From contig JAOPTR010000002.1 of assembly GCA_051531935.1 (NCBI GenBank), positions 1 to 64,000 on the forward strand: 64,000 nucleotides of DNA, written 5' to 3'. Source of the stretch: OCS116 sp051531935 (lineage in GTDB: Bacteria > Pseudomonadota > Alphaproteobacteria > Rhizobiales > OSC116). The position numbers were made by a program, and so were the translations under genes. Shown here piece after piece: positions 34,534-43,025 of this stretch (the first letter of the stretch is position 1; every line of letters starts with the position of its first letter). The notes under the pieces were generated by a model. That model saw nothing but the letters and a program-made list of their open reading frames with translations, made no database searches and was not told the origin of the DNA.

Positions 34534-36342
34534 ATGGCTGAAAAACTATTCTTGGACGTTGATAAATCACACTTGGGACAAAAATGGGTGTCTCGGCTGA
34601 CGCAAGCCGATGAAGCCATTACCATTGCTCAAAAATTCGACATTCCAGAGATTCTGGCACGCACAATTGCGGGCAGGAATGTAGAATTTGATAAGATTCA
34701 AGACTATCTAGAGCCAACATTGCGCGCTGCCATGCCCGACCCGTATATTTTGCAAGATATGGAACGCACTGCAAATCGCATTGCAGAATCCATCGTTAAC
34801 GGCCAAAAAATTGGCATTATTGGCGATTATGATGTTGATGGTGCGACATCAACAGCGCTTATTATTAGATATATTGATGCACTTATTGCACAAAATGAAA
34901 ATGGTAATTCTCGTTTTCAAAAACCCGAATTTTACATTCCTGATCGCCAACAAGAGGGTTATGGCCCTTCAATAAAAGCCGTTGATGAGTTGCTTGAAAA
35001 ACGTTGTGATCTCATCATCACAGTCGACTGTGGGGTGTTGGCTTATGAACCAGTTGAATATGCCACCAATCAATCGGTTGATGTTATCATTCTTGATCAT
35101 CATATGGCCGATGAAGTTTTACCTGAAGCGTTTGCTGTGGTGAACCCCAATCGCCAAGATGATTTGAGCGATCTAGGCCATTTGGCGGCGTGCGGCGTGG
35201 TGTTTGTCACTTTGGTTGCTGTTAACCGCGTATTGCGCGAAAAACATGGATTTACTGCAAATCAATTGCCTAACCTCATTCAATCGTTAGATCTTGTGGC
35301 ATTAGGTACCGTTTGTGATGTTGTATCCCTCACTGGTCTCAACCGTGCTTTTGTCAACCAAGGGCTGCGCATCATGGGGCAATTTGGCAATAAAGGTATT
35401 AAAGCACTTGCTGAGGTGGCGCAGGTTGTTGGTAAAATTGAAGCTTATCATTTGGGTTATATCATTGGACCACGCATTAACGCGGGCGGTCGGGTGGGTG
35501 ATAGTAGGCTCGGCACATTAATTTTAACCACCCAAAATGAGGATGAAGCCAGTTCGATTGCATTAAGGCTAGATGCTTATAACCAAGATCGCCAGACAAT
35601 TGAAAAAAATGTATTAGATGCGGCATTTTACCAAGCTGAGCAAGAAATAAATAACGATTTGCCGAATGTTATCATTGTATCCGAATTTGCGTGGCATCAA
35701 GGGGTAATTGGCATTGTGGCCGGTCGTATAAAAGAAAAATATAACCGTCCGACAATTGTCATTGGGTTTGATGCTCAAGATGGCAAGGGCTCTGGGCGCT
35801 CCATTAGTGGAGTGGATTTGGGTGCTGCCATTCAAAAAGCAGTCGAGAAAAACCTTATTATTAAAGGTGGTGGCCATGCCATGGCGGCTGGCCTTACAAT
35901 TAAGGAAGAGCAATTGGCAGAGTTTCGCGCCTTTATGGAAGCGGAACTAAGTGATTCTGTTGTTGAGGCTCGAAAAAATTCGAATTTAAAGATAGATGGG
36001 GCGCTGACAGCCAGTGCTGCTAATATTAGGTTACTTAAAACTTTAGAAACCTTAGAACCATACGGCACAGGGAACGCTCGGCCAGTGTTTGCATTTCCCT
36101 CTCATCATATTGGGTTTGCCAAAATTATTGGTAAAGGTCATTTGAAGCTAAGTTTGCGCTCTGCAGATGGCTCCAAGCTAGATGCCATTGCCTTTGGCGC
36201 AGAAGCTAACGGGATGACCAACTTATTAATGAAACACGGGGGGAATGCTTTTCATTTTGTGGGTAACTTAAAGGTCAATAGATGGCAGGGGCGAGAGAGC
36301 GTACAATTGCAGATTATTGACGTCGCAAAAATTGACTACTGA
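34534..36342 (+). CDS. recJ: Single-stranded-DNA-specific exonuclease RecJ
   Basis: The 602-residue length and motifs fit RecJ: GDYDVDGATSTAL (motif I), TVDCGV, LDHHMAD (the DHH motif), GPRINAGGRVGD, and the DHHA1 segment GGGHAMAAGLTI. A C-terminal OB-like domain follows (GTGNARPVFAFP). RecJ digests 5' single-stranded ends in recombination, mismatch and base-excision repair. In many related genomes recJ follows hom-glpX; here it is separated from them and follows the carbonic anhydrase-like gene. Confidence 0.96.
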   Translation: MAEKLFLDVDKSHLGQKWVSRLTQADEAITIAQKFDIPEILARTIAGRNVEFDKIQDYLEPTLRAAMPDPYILQDMERTANRIAESIVNGQKIGIIGDYDVDGATSTALIIRYIDALIAQNENGNSRFQKPEFYIPDRQQEGYGPSIKAVDELLEKRCDLIITVDCGVLAYEPVEYATNQSVDVIILDHHMADEVLPEAFAVVNPNRQDDLSDLGHLAACGVVFVTLVAVNRVLREKHGFTANQLPNLIQSLDLVALGTVCDVVSLTGLNRAFVNQGLRIMGQFGNKGIKALAEVAQVVGKIEAYHLGYIIGPRINAGGRVGDSRLGTLILTTQNEDEASSIALRLDAYNQDRQTIEKNVLDAAFYQAEQEINNDLPNVIIVSEFAWHQGVIGIVAGRIKEKYNRPTIVIGFDAQDGKGSGRSISGVDLGAAIQKAVEKNLIIKGGGHAMAAGLTIKEEQLAEFRAFMEAELSDSVVEARKNSNLKIDGALTASAANIRLLKTLETLEPYGTGNARPVFAFPSHHIGFAKIIGKGHLKLSLRSADGSKLDAIAFGAEANGMTNLLMKHGGNAFHFVGNLKVNRWQGRESVQLQIIDVAKIDY

Positions 36343-36383
36343 ATCCTATCTTGTGAATAACTAAAAATTACAAATTTTGGGGC

Positions 36384-36412
36384 TTGCAATTAGAAGCTAT
36401 CGGCCTTATTAA
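36384..36412 (+). promoter_or_regulatory. Probable promoter of tRNA-Glu
   Basis: TTGCAA (36384-36389) and TATTAA (36407-36412) are separated by 17 bp and lie 21 bp upstream of the tRNA, consistent with a sigma-70-type promoter. Confidence 0.6.
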
Positions 36413-36432
36413 AACACCTGTCTCAACAAGAT

Positions 36433-36507
36433 GCGCCCTTCGTCTATCGGTTAGGACGCCAGATTTTCATTCTGGAAAGAGGGGTTCGATTCCCCTAGGG
36501 CGTACCA
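36433..36507 (+). tRNA. tRNA-Glu (anticodon TTC)
   Basis: A complete 75-nt tRNA: acceptor GCGCCCT pairing with AGGGCGT (first pair G-U), D-arm CGTCTATCGGTTAGGACG, anticodon loop with TTC in GATTTTCATTC, T-arm GGGGTTCGATTCCCC and an encoded CCA. Confidence 0.97.
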
Positions 36508-36851
36508 GTTGAGACACTTTCATTCATTGTTAAGTAACTGTAGTAATCGCAACTGGATTCGCTAGCTTGCGCCCTTTAGTTCGGTGTGTTTCGAGATCAA
36601 TGCTTTGAAACCTTACTTATTAACTTATGCACAGAAGTATAGTTAGTAAAGTTAACTTGTTATTCTTACCTTCTATTTTCCTAACAACTTCTTTGTACAA
36701 TTAAAGGCATCATATTGAAGCAATTATGTAAGCGTTTGAAATTAAACATGATTAATTGCATTTACTGTAAAATTTAGACTAATTACTGCCATATTATGTC
36801 TAATTTAAAAGTGTATATTCTTGTGTAATAGTGGAATTACTCTGAATGAGG

Positions 36852-36901
36852 ACTGGTGAAGAAGCTTACGGTTCCCCCCTTAAAGTTAATTCTTCACCAG
36901 T
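36852..36901 (+). ncRNA. Candidate small RNA element 1: long hairpin with C6 loop
   Basis: ACTGGTGAAGAA (36852-36863) pairs perfectly with TTCTTCACCAGT (36890-36901). The 26-base loop carries six consecutive C (36874-36879) after GTT. No reading frame explains it. Two smaller stems follow (TATAC/GTATA near 36901-36917 and TTGAT/ATCAA). C-rich loops can pair with Shine-Dalgarno G runs, as in several alphaproteobacterial sRNA families. Promoter and ends are not defined, so a leader structure is also possible. Confidence 0.5.
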
Positions 36902-36918
36902 ATACGTCTTTAGTATAA

Positions 36919-36932
36919 TTGATCTGAATCAA
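36919..36932. promoter_or_regulatory. Perfect FNR/FixK-type box
   Basis: TTGATCTGAATCAA matches the consensus TTGAT-N4-ATCAA exactly. A TACCGT at 36953-36958 could be the -10 element of a class II promoter, giving a start near 36965 and placing the box at about -40, the usual activating position. It would switch on the second hairpin RNA at low oxygen. The alternative is that the short dyad is only part of RNA secondary structure. Confidence 0.55.
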
Positions 36933-36964
36933 CCCAAAATATAAGTTTGTCTTACCGTTCATTC

Positions 36965-37027
36965 GGACATTTAGTCGACGATGAGTCTTTGTCCCCCATT
37001 GTGCTTATTGTCGACTTCTTGCTTTTT
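36965..37027 (+). ncRNA. Candidate small RNA 2: hairpin with C5 loop and terminator tail
   Basis: AGTCGACGATGA (36973-36984) pairs with TTATTGTCGACT (37005-37016) over 12 bp, with two G-U pairs. The 20-base loop carries five C (36993-36997) in GTCCCCCATT. The stem is followed by TCTTGCTTTTT, so it can end transcription. The preserved G-U pairs suggest selection at the RNA level. Start near 36965 is inferred from the FNR box. Confidence 0.5.
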
Positions 37028-37099
37028 CAAAGCGCTTACAAATTATCTCAAATTTTAACTATAATTTTAACTAATCCTATATTTGCGTCAAAAAATAAG

Positions 37100-37115
37100 T
37101 TAACAATTTATTAAC
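37100..37115. promoter_or_regulatory. CtrA-binding motif upstream of the Gln-rich secreted protein
   Basis: TTAACAATTTATTAAC fits the CtrA consensus TTAA-N7-TTAA exactly, 25 bp before the ATG at 37141. CtrA is the cell-cycle regulator of Alphaproteobacteria and often controls surface structures. In an AT-rich genome chance matches occur, so confidence is moderate. Confidence 0.5.
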
Positions 37116-37140
37116 GTAATAAAATGTATTGAGTAAAATT

Positions 37141-37695
37141 ATGAAAATTTCAAAATTTCTAAATAATGTTTTTGTAAAATTTCTAGTGATCGCACTTGTA
37201 TTTCCTGTAACCGCAAACCTTACTTTTGCTGGTGGTAAAAATGGCGGTCATCCGCAATCTTGTTTTACCCTTAACTCTGCGTATGGTGCAGATGGTGGTA
37301 GAGGGTGGGCTCAGGCGCGTGATATACCAATTTGTGGTGGCCAAGGCCAGGCGCAGTCACAATATCAAGTGCAGATGCAGTATCAAGCTCAGATGCAGGC
37401 TCAATATCAGGCGCAAATGCAAGCGCAATATCAAGCACAGTACCAAGCTCAATATCAAGCCCAGGCCCAAGTGCAATTTCAAGCACAGGCACAGTTTCAA
37501 GCGCAAGGGCAGTTAAATGTTCAAAGCGGTTTTAATGTGTTGAATAATTATCAAAGTGGCGGCTCTGGTTTTAGCCATCAGGTTTGTAATTGTGGTGGTG
37601 GACAAACGAATAAGAATGGTGGAGGTCATAATAAAAATGGCAACCACAGTAAGAATGGGGGAAATGCCAATAATGGGGGTCATTCTAAGAATTAG
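37141..37695 (+). CDS. Secreted protein with alternating Gln-X repeats and Gly/Asn/Lys/His tail
   Basis: A signal peptide (residues 1-31, TFAGG) is followed by a short segment with two cysteines. Then come about 60 residues in which Gln alternates strictly with Ala, Tyr, Met, Val or Phe (QYQAQMQAQYQAQ and so on). After a CNCGGG motif the tail is Gly/Asn/Lys/His-rich. Strict alternation puts Gln on one face and hydrophobic residues on the other, which favours beta-sheet or amyloid-like packing rather than a coiled coil. No known family is recognised. The ATG at 37141 is preferred to a TTG at 37129. A CtrA box lies upstream and a strong terminator follows. Confidence 0.8.
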   Translation: MKISKFLNNVFVKFLVIALVFPVTANLTFAGGKNGGHPQSCFTLNSAYGADGGRGWAQARDIPICGGQGQAQSQYQVQMQYQAQMQAQYQAQMQAQYQAQYQAQYQAQAQVQFQAQAQFQAQGQLNVQSGFNVLNNYQSGGSGFSHQVCNCGGGQTNKNGGGHNKNGNHSKNGGNANNGGHSKN

Positions 37696-37743
37696 AATGA
37701 CGTTTGGCATCCAGTCAGAAGACTAAATGTAGTGAATGAACGG

Positions 37744-37771
37744 AAGGCGGCAATTTTATTGTCGCCTTTTT
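37744..37771 (+). terminator. Terminator of the Gln-rich protein gene
   Basis: AAGGCGGCAA pairs with TTGTCGCCTT (one G-T pair) around TTTTA, followed by more T residues. It may also serve the convergent gene ending at 37783. Confidence 0.9.
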
Positions 37772-37782
37772 AATTTTTTAAA

Positions 37783-38178
37783 TTACCTTTTATCCAATTG
37801 ATATTGGGTTGGGTATGGCATTTGGGCGCATTCATTAATTAAGTGGCCAATTTGTTCAACAGGTAGATTGTCAAGCTTAGCAAAGTTTATGCAACCCTTC
37901 TGAAATTTACCCGACGTTATGAGCTTCTTGTGTTTTTCATGTATATCGGCATAGCAATAAATGGGCATCAAATGTAAGCTAATATGCTTGGTGTGACAGG
38001 TTATGGCATATTTCATAATGTCTTTTTGGCAATATAATATCGCATCACTGCGCATCATCTTGCCAATTTTTAGATCTATCTGTAAGTCATTATTTTCTAT
38101 CACGCGCGCTAATTTAATAATCGCAGTTTCAAAGCGGCTATCATGTGATTTGCAAAATTTAATTACTTCGTCCGTCAT
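37783..38178 (-). CDS. DUF1801/YdhG-like domain protein
   Basis: A 131-residue protein whose middle (IMKYAITCHTKHISLHLMPIY) and end (KKLITSGKFQKGCINFAKLDNLPVE) match the layout of DUF1801/YdhG domains, a small alpha/beta fold related to frataxin-like proteins. Function is unknown. It lies 15 bp behind xthA on the same strand and probably shares its transcript. Confidence 0.7.
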   Translation of the reverse strand: MTDEVIKFCKSHDSRFETAIIKLARVIENNDLQIDLKIGKMMRSDAILYCQKDIMKYAITCHTKHISLHLMPIYCYADIHEKHKKLITSGKFQKGCINFAKLDNLPVEQIGHLINECAQMPYPTQYQLDKR

Positions 38179-38193
38179 AAAAAAACCTACGGT

Positions 38194-38991
38194 TTATAGG
38201 TCAAATGTCGCCATAATTGGCACATGGTCAGATGGTCTTTCCCAATCGCGAGTATAATCTTCTATTTGTACTTTTTCCAAACAATCGGCCAATTGAGCCG
38301 AAACCAACAAATGATCTATGCGGATGCCATGATTTTTTGGGCGTGCGCCAGCTTGGTAATCCCAAAAAGTATATTGATGAGGCTCATCTACAGCCGTTAC
38401 AAAACAATCAGTAAAACCTAAATTTTGTAATTTTCTGAATTTCTCGCGTGTTTGAGGCAAAATAAGTGCATCACCGCGCCATTTTTCGGCATCCCACACA
38501 TCATCGTCAGATGGAATGATGTTGTAATCACCGCCCAGTAATAATTTTTCTTCGTAAGAAAGTAATGTTTCTGCATGTGCAATTAAACGGTCAAACCAAC
38601 GTAATTTATACGGATATTTATCGCTTCCATCATCAACTGGGTTGCCATTTGGCAGGTAAATTGAGGCCACACGAATGGCCTCATTACCAACACTGATGAC
38701 CGCCTCGATATAGCGACTTTGCTCATCTTCGTCGCCATCAATTAGAAATGGCAAACCAGTCACCACTTCATCAATCGGGTGTTTGGACAATATAGCGACG
38801 CCATTGTAGGTTTTTTGCCCATGTGTGGCGACATTGTAACCGAGGTCTTCAAAAACTTCGCGCGGAAATTTTTCATCGGTCATTTTTAATTCTTGCATTA
38901 GCAAGATGTCAGGGTTCACCTGCTTTAAAAATTTTGCAACATTTGGGTGGCGTACATTAATTGAATTTACATTCCAACTGACAATTTTCAT
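38194..38991 (-). CDS. xthA: Exodeoxyribonuclease III
   Basis: A 265-residue member of the exonuclease III/AP endonuclease family: MKIVSWNVNSINVR, then LLMQELKMTDEKFP (metal-binding Glu), a VASIYLPNGNPV strand, LLGGDYNIIPSDDDV (catalytic Asp, Asn) and the closing RIDHLLVS and SDHVPIMATF. It cleaves DNA at abasic sites and degrades 3' ends. It overlaps the GNAT gene by four bases, indicating coupling. Confidence 0.95.
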   Translation of the reverse strand: MKIVSWNVNSINVRHPNVAKFLKQVNPDILLMQELKMTDEKFPREVFEDLGYNVATHGQKTYNGVAILSKHPIDEVVTGLPFLIDGDEDEQSRYIEAVISVGNEAIRVASIYLPNGNPVDDGSDKYPYKLRWFDRLIAHAETLLSYEEKLLLGGDYNIIPSDDDVWDAEKWRGDALILPQTREKFRKLQNLGFTDCFVTAVDEPHQYTFWDYQAGARPKNHGIRIDHLLVSAQLADCLEKVQIEDYTRDWERPSDHVPIMATFDL

Positions 38992-39476
38992 TTATTCGCC
39001 TCATATCTATAAAATCTCACAGCATAACCTGGCTCATGCTCGGTTTCACCTGCGATTCCAAAACCCAAGGCTTCATGAAAGGCATGAGATTGCGGATTGT
39101 TAGGAACAGTGTTCACTTCTGCGGTTAGCGGCACATTATCTTCACTCGCCATTTGCATGGCAAATTCATATAACTTACGCCCGACACCCAAGCCTCGCGC
39201 TTTTTCAGAAACAATGATACGATCTACATATAAATGCTGCTTATTATGGGCATTATGCCAAGCGTAATTTTTGCTTTTATATTGTTTGCCTTCGCGCATT
39301 AAAAGCACAGCACCAAGTTGTTCTTCATCGCGCGTTACAATCATAGAATAATCGCAATATGCAATATTTTGTTTCATGGTTTCGGCAGTGTGTGGGTCAA
39401 CAGATGGCACGCAATCATTGTTAAGTTTTACAAGCCAGTCTAAATCTAATGAAGTGTATTTTCTTATTTTTATCAT
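38988..39476 (-). CDS. GNAT-family N-acetyltransferase
   Basis: A 162-residue acetyltransferase with the acetyl-CoA-binding motif A: VDRIIVSEKARGLGVGRKLYEFA (R/Q-x-x-G-x-G/A) and the following AEVNTVPNNPQSHAFHEALGF. The substrate is unknown. It sits between erpA and xthA on the minus strand and overlaps the xthA start. Confidence 0.9.
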   Translation of the reverse strand: MIKIRKYTSLDLDWLVKLNNDCVPSVDPHTAETMKQNIAYCDYSMIVTRDEEQLGAVLLMREGKQYKSKNYAWHNAHNKQHLYVDRIIVSEKARGLGVGRKLYEFAMQMASEDNVPLTAEVNTVPNNPQSHAFHEALGFGIAGETEHEPGYAVRFYRYEANK

Positions 39477-39513
39477 ATTGTTATACTTGTTTGTTGATTC
39501 AATAAATTAAGTA

Positions 39514-39873
39514 TTACATCGAAAACGAAACGCCACATCCGCATTCTGCAGCTGTGTTGGGGTTCGATATTTTAAACGATGCGCCTGCAATGTCACTCAC
39601 ATAATCAATGGTGGCATTTGCTAGGAAAGGCAATGACATGGGGTCAATTAATACGCTAGCATTTGCGCGGCCTAAAACCAAATCATCATCATTTTGGTTG
39701 CTCACAATGTCATACTTATATTGAAAGCCAGAACAACCACCACCAAGAATGCTAATTCTTAATTTTGAATCATTCACTTCTTTGCTCAATATTTTCTCAA
39801 TCTGAGTGAGAGCTGTATTCGTTACGATCGGATTTTCCATAAAAGCCACCAATTTCGAGTTATTCATAGTCAA
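39514..39873 (-). CDS. erpA: Iron-sulfur cluster insertion protein ErpA
   Basis: The 119-residue A-type carrier keeps all three cluster cysteines: GGGCSGFQYKY and the C-terminal ECGCGVSF. The region before the first Cys (TALTQIEKILSKE) is typical. A-type carriers deliver Fe-S clusters to target enzymes. In Hyphomicrobiales this gene lies back to back with dgt, as here, with only 18 bp between start codons. An alternative start two codons later is possible. Confidence 0.92.
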   Translation of the reverse strand: MTMNNSKLVAFMENPIVTNTALTQIEKILSKEVNDSKLRISILGGGCSGFQYKYDIVSNQNDDDLVLGRANASVLIDPMSLPFLANATIDYVSDIAGASFKISNPNTAAECGCGVSFSM

Positions 39874-39891
39874 ACAGTTGTTTTTAGGCTA

Positions 39892-41142
39892 TTGCCTGTG
39901 TTTATCAATATAAGGTATTTCGAATTGAATTTTAAGCCCCAAAATTACGAATTGCAACTGTGTAGTTATGCGCAAAAAGGCTCTTTAAGTCGTGGGCGGT
40001 TGTTTAGTGAGGCCGAAAGCGCCCACCGTAGCCCGTTTCAGCGGGATCGCGATCGGATTATCCACACCACGGCTTTTCGTAGATTGCAGTTTAAAACTCA
40101 AGTTTTTGTTAATCACGAAGGTGATCATTTTCGAAATCGGCTCACTCACACAATAGAAGTGGCGCAAATTGCCCGCACTTTATCCAAAGCATTGGGGCTT
40201 AATGAAGAGCTTGCCGAAAGCTTGGCATTATCGCACGATTTGGGGCACACCCCTTTTGGGCATTGCGGTGAAGATGTTTTAAACGATTGCCTTAGCGATA
40301 TTGGCGGTTTTGAACACAATGCCCAAAGCCTAAAAATTGTTACGAAATTAGAACAACGCTATGCCGATTTTGATGGCCTAAATCTGACATGGGAAGCGCT
40401 TGAGGGACTTGTTAAACACAATGGCCCCGTTATCGACAAAGATGGCAACCCAACACGGAAATACCGCAAAAATGGTGTTCCAAGCTATGTTGCAGAATTT
40501 TGCCAAGGCTTTGATTTGGAAATTCACAAATTTTCAAATTTAGAAGCCCAAGTGGCTGCGTGTGCCGATGATGTGGCCTATAATAACCATGATATTGACG
40601 ATGGTTTAAGGGCGGGTTTATTTACGTTCGAAGATTTATTTGAACTGCCCGTTTTTGGCAATGTGATGCGCGAAATTTGCTCTCAACATGCCGATATTTC
40701 AGCAACCCGAAAAATGCACGAAGCCAATCGGGTATTAATTGGGCTTATGGTTGAAGATATTCTGGAAAATACGCAAAATAATGTGGATATTTTTAAAATT
40801 AAAACCACGGCTGATATACATAATGCACCACAAGCTATCGGCAATTTTTCTCCCAAAATACTAACCGCTATTTCCGCATTACACGATTTTTTGATGGAAA
40901 ATATGTACCGCTCTAAATCGGTGGTGAAGGAGAGGGTGGCAGCCGCACAAATCCTTGAAGATTTGTTCGAAATCTACCTCAATGCACCCGAAAATTTACC
41001 GCTCAATTGGCAAGGCGACCAAGACCGCGCAACTGGCGAAGCCACCAAGCGAAAAATCGGCGATTTTATGGCAGGTATGACGGATAGATTCGCAATCACA
41101 GAACATCAACGACTATTTGCTTCTACACCGCAAATGCGTTAA
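39892..41142 (+). CDS. dgt: Deoxyguanosinetriphosphate triphosphohydrolase-like protein
   Basis: A 416-residue HD-domain enzyme: SPFQRDRDRIIHTTAFRRLQFKTQVF at the start, HD ligands in RLTHTIEVAQIARTL and LSHDLGHTPFGHCGE, and CADDVAYNNHDIDDGLRAG. This is the type 2 dGTPase-like subgroup of Alphaproteobacteria, which splits dNTPs to nucleosides and triphosphate. The assigned TTG start is uncertain; the conserved part begins about 35 residues in, so a later start is possible. It heads the conserved dgt-argS-SPOR run. Confidence 0.9.
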   Translation: MPVFINIRYFELNFKPQNYELQLCSYAQKGSLSRGRLFSEAESAHRSPFQRDRDRIIHTTAFRRLQFKTQVFVNHEGDHFRNRLTHTIEVAQIARTLSKALGLNEELAESLALSHDLGHTPFGHCGEDVLNDCLSDIGGFEHNAQSLKIVTKLEQRYADFDGLNLTWEALEGLVKHNGPVIDKDGNPTRKYRKNGVPSYVAEFCQGFDLEIHKFSNLEAQVAACADDVAYNNHDIDDGLRAGLFTFEDLFELPVFGNVMREICSQHADISATRKMHEANRVLIGLMVEDILENTQNNVDIFKIKTTADIHNAPQAIGNFSPKILTAISALHDFLMENMYRSKSVVKERVAAAQILEDLFEIYLNAPENLPLNWQGDQDRATGEATKRKIGDFMAGMTDRFAITEHQRLFASTPQMR

Positions 41143-41195
41143 AATATAATCAATGTAATTTCGGCCGTTAAAACGTGCCTATAAGAGAGAATTTT

Positions 41196-42932
41196 ATGGA
41201 TATTTTTGTTCATTTTAAATCTGTAATTGTTTCGGTTATATCCGAGATGGGATATGCAGATATTGATTTTTCAAGAGTGAATGCCGAGCCTCCACGCGAT
41301 AAAACGCATGGAGATATTGCCACCAATGCCGCTATGGTATTGTGTAAGCCTTTGGCAATGAAGCCACGCGACTTGGCAGTTAAAATTGCCGAAAAACTAC
41401 AAGAAGTCGATGATATTTCTAAAGTAGATGTGGCAGGGCCCGGTTTTATTAATCTCACGATTTCTCCAAATTTCTGGAGCCAACGTTTTTCTCAACTCGT
41501 GATGCAAAAAGAAGCTTTTGGCCGCCCTGAAAAGCACAATCGCAAACTTATTGTCGAATTTACTTCTGCAAACCCAACTGGCCCTGTGCATATTGGTCAT
41601 GTGCGTGGCACTGTATTTGGCGATAGCCTTGCAAGCCTGCTCGAATGGTCAGGTTATGATGTTTTTCGGGAGTATTACGTCAACGATGCTGGTGGCCAAA
41701 CCGTAACATTGGCGCGCAGTGCTTATTTAAGATATTGCGAATGCCTTGGTGAAGATATCGGCAAAATTCCCGATGGCTTGTATCCTGGGGAATATCTAAA
41801 GGCTGTGGGGCAGGAGCTTGTCGACCAATTCGGCACTTCCCTAAAAGAACAATCAGAATCAGAATGGTTACCTGTCGTAAAAGATATTGTTATGGCAAGC
41901 ATGATGAAGATGATTCGTGACGATTTAGCGCTGTTAGACGTTAAGTTCGATAATTATTTTTCAGAACGCAAATTGCACGAAAATGGTGCTATTGAAAAAA
42001 CTCTTGCCGATATGCGCGCCCGTGATTTGGTATATGAAGGTAGTTTGCCGCCACCAAAAGGCCAGTTACCAGAAGATTATGAAGAACGCGAACAAACTCT
42101 GTTTAAAGCCACTGAATGGGGTGATGATATAGATCGGCCATTGGTAAAATCTGATGGCAGTTACACTTATTTTGCGGCTGATATTGCATATCATCGTGAT
42201 AAATATTTGCGCGGGTATAATGAACAAATTGATGTTCTGGGCGCTGATCATGGCGGTTACGTTAAGCGGCTTAAAGCTGTTGTGCGTGCGGTGAGTAATG
42301 ATGAGGCCGAGCTAGATGTTAAAATTTGCCAAATTGTAAAACTGCTTAAGAATGGCGAAGTGCAAACAATGTCCAAACGATCAGGCAATTTTATCACTCT
42401 AAGTGAGTTGCACGCTGCCGTTGGTAAAGACCCGATTCGGTTTATGATGCTTTATCGCAAAAATGAAGCACCGCTTGATTTTGATTATGATAAAGTGACT
42501 GAAAAAAGCCGCGATAACCCTGTGTTTTATGTGCAGTATGCACATGCGAGAACCTTCTCTATCATGCGTCAGGCTAAAGCCACTGTACAAGGTTTTGATG
42601 TCGAAAAATTCGATTTTACCAAAGCTAACCTAAGTTTATTGCAGGATGAATCTGAGATTGAGCTGATGAAAACCTTGCTCAACTGGCCAAAAATAGCCTC
42701 AACAGCCGCTGAGTTCCATGAACCTCATCGGATTAGTTTCTATTTATTTGAATTGGCGGCTAATTTCCACGGATTGTGGAATAAGGGCAAAGAGATGCCA
42801 CAATTGAGATTTATAGTCGATGATGATCAAGAATTGACATATGCGCGGCTCGCCATGGTGCGGAGCGTTGCTTATATTGTTAAGGCTGGTCTGGATATTT
42901 TGGGTGTGGATGCTCCGCGTGAGATGCGATAG
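41196..42932 (+). CDS. argS: Arginyl-tRNA synthetase
   Basis: A class I synthetase of 578 residues. The Arg-specific N-terminal domain is followed by FTSANPTGPVHIGHVRG with the HIGH motif, and KMSKS appears as QTMSKRSGNF. The C-terminal DALR anticodon-binding domain starts with NPVFYVQYAHAR. It charges tRNA-Arg with arginine. The ATG at 41196 has AGAGAG upstream and is preferred over one at 41175. Confidence 0.97.
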   Translation: MDIFVHFKSVIVSVISEMGYADIDFSRVNAEPPRDKTHGDIATNAAMVLCKPLAMKPRDLAVKIAEKLQEVDDISKVDVAGPGFINLTISPNFWSQRFSQLVMQKEAFGRPEKHNRKLIVEFTSANPTGPVHIGHVRGTVFGDSLASLLEWSGYDVFREYYVNDAGGQTVTLARSAYLRYCECLGEDIGKIPDGLYPGEYLKAVGQELVDQFGTSLKEQSESEWLPVVKDIVMASMMKMIRDDLALLDVKFDNYFSERKLHENGAIEKTLADMRARDLVYEGSLPPPKGQLPEDYEEREQTLFKATEWGDDIDRPLVKSDGSYTYFAADIAYHRDKYLRGYNEQIDVLGADHGGYVKRLKAVVRAVSNDEAELDVKICQIVKLLKNGEVQTMSKRSGNFITLSELHAAVGKDPIRFMMLYRKNEAPLDFDYDKVTEKSRDNPVFYVQYAHARTFSIMRQAKATVQGFDVEKFDFTKANLSLLQDESEIELMKTLLNWPKIASTAAEFHEPHRISFYLFELAANFHGLWNKGKEMPQLRFIVDDDQELTYARLAMVRSVAYIVKAGLDILGVDAPREMR

Positions 42933-43025
42933 TGTAAAAACTCCAAAATTTCTTTAGTTATGAGTTATTTAACCATGTTTGTGTTAAATGCGTAAAAGCG
43001 AATGACGTATAAGTTGGAGACTATT

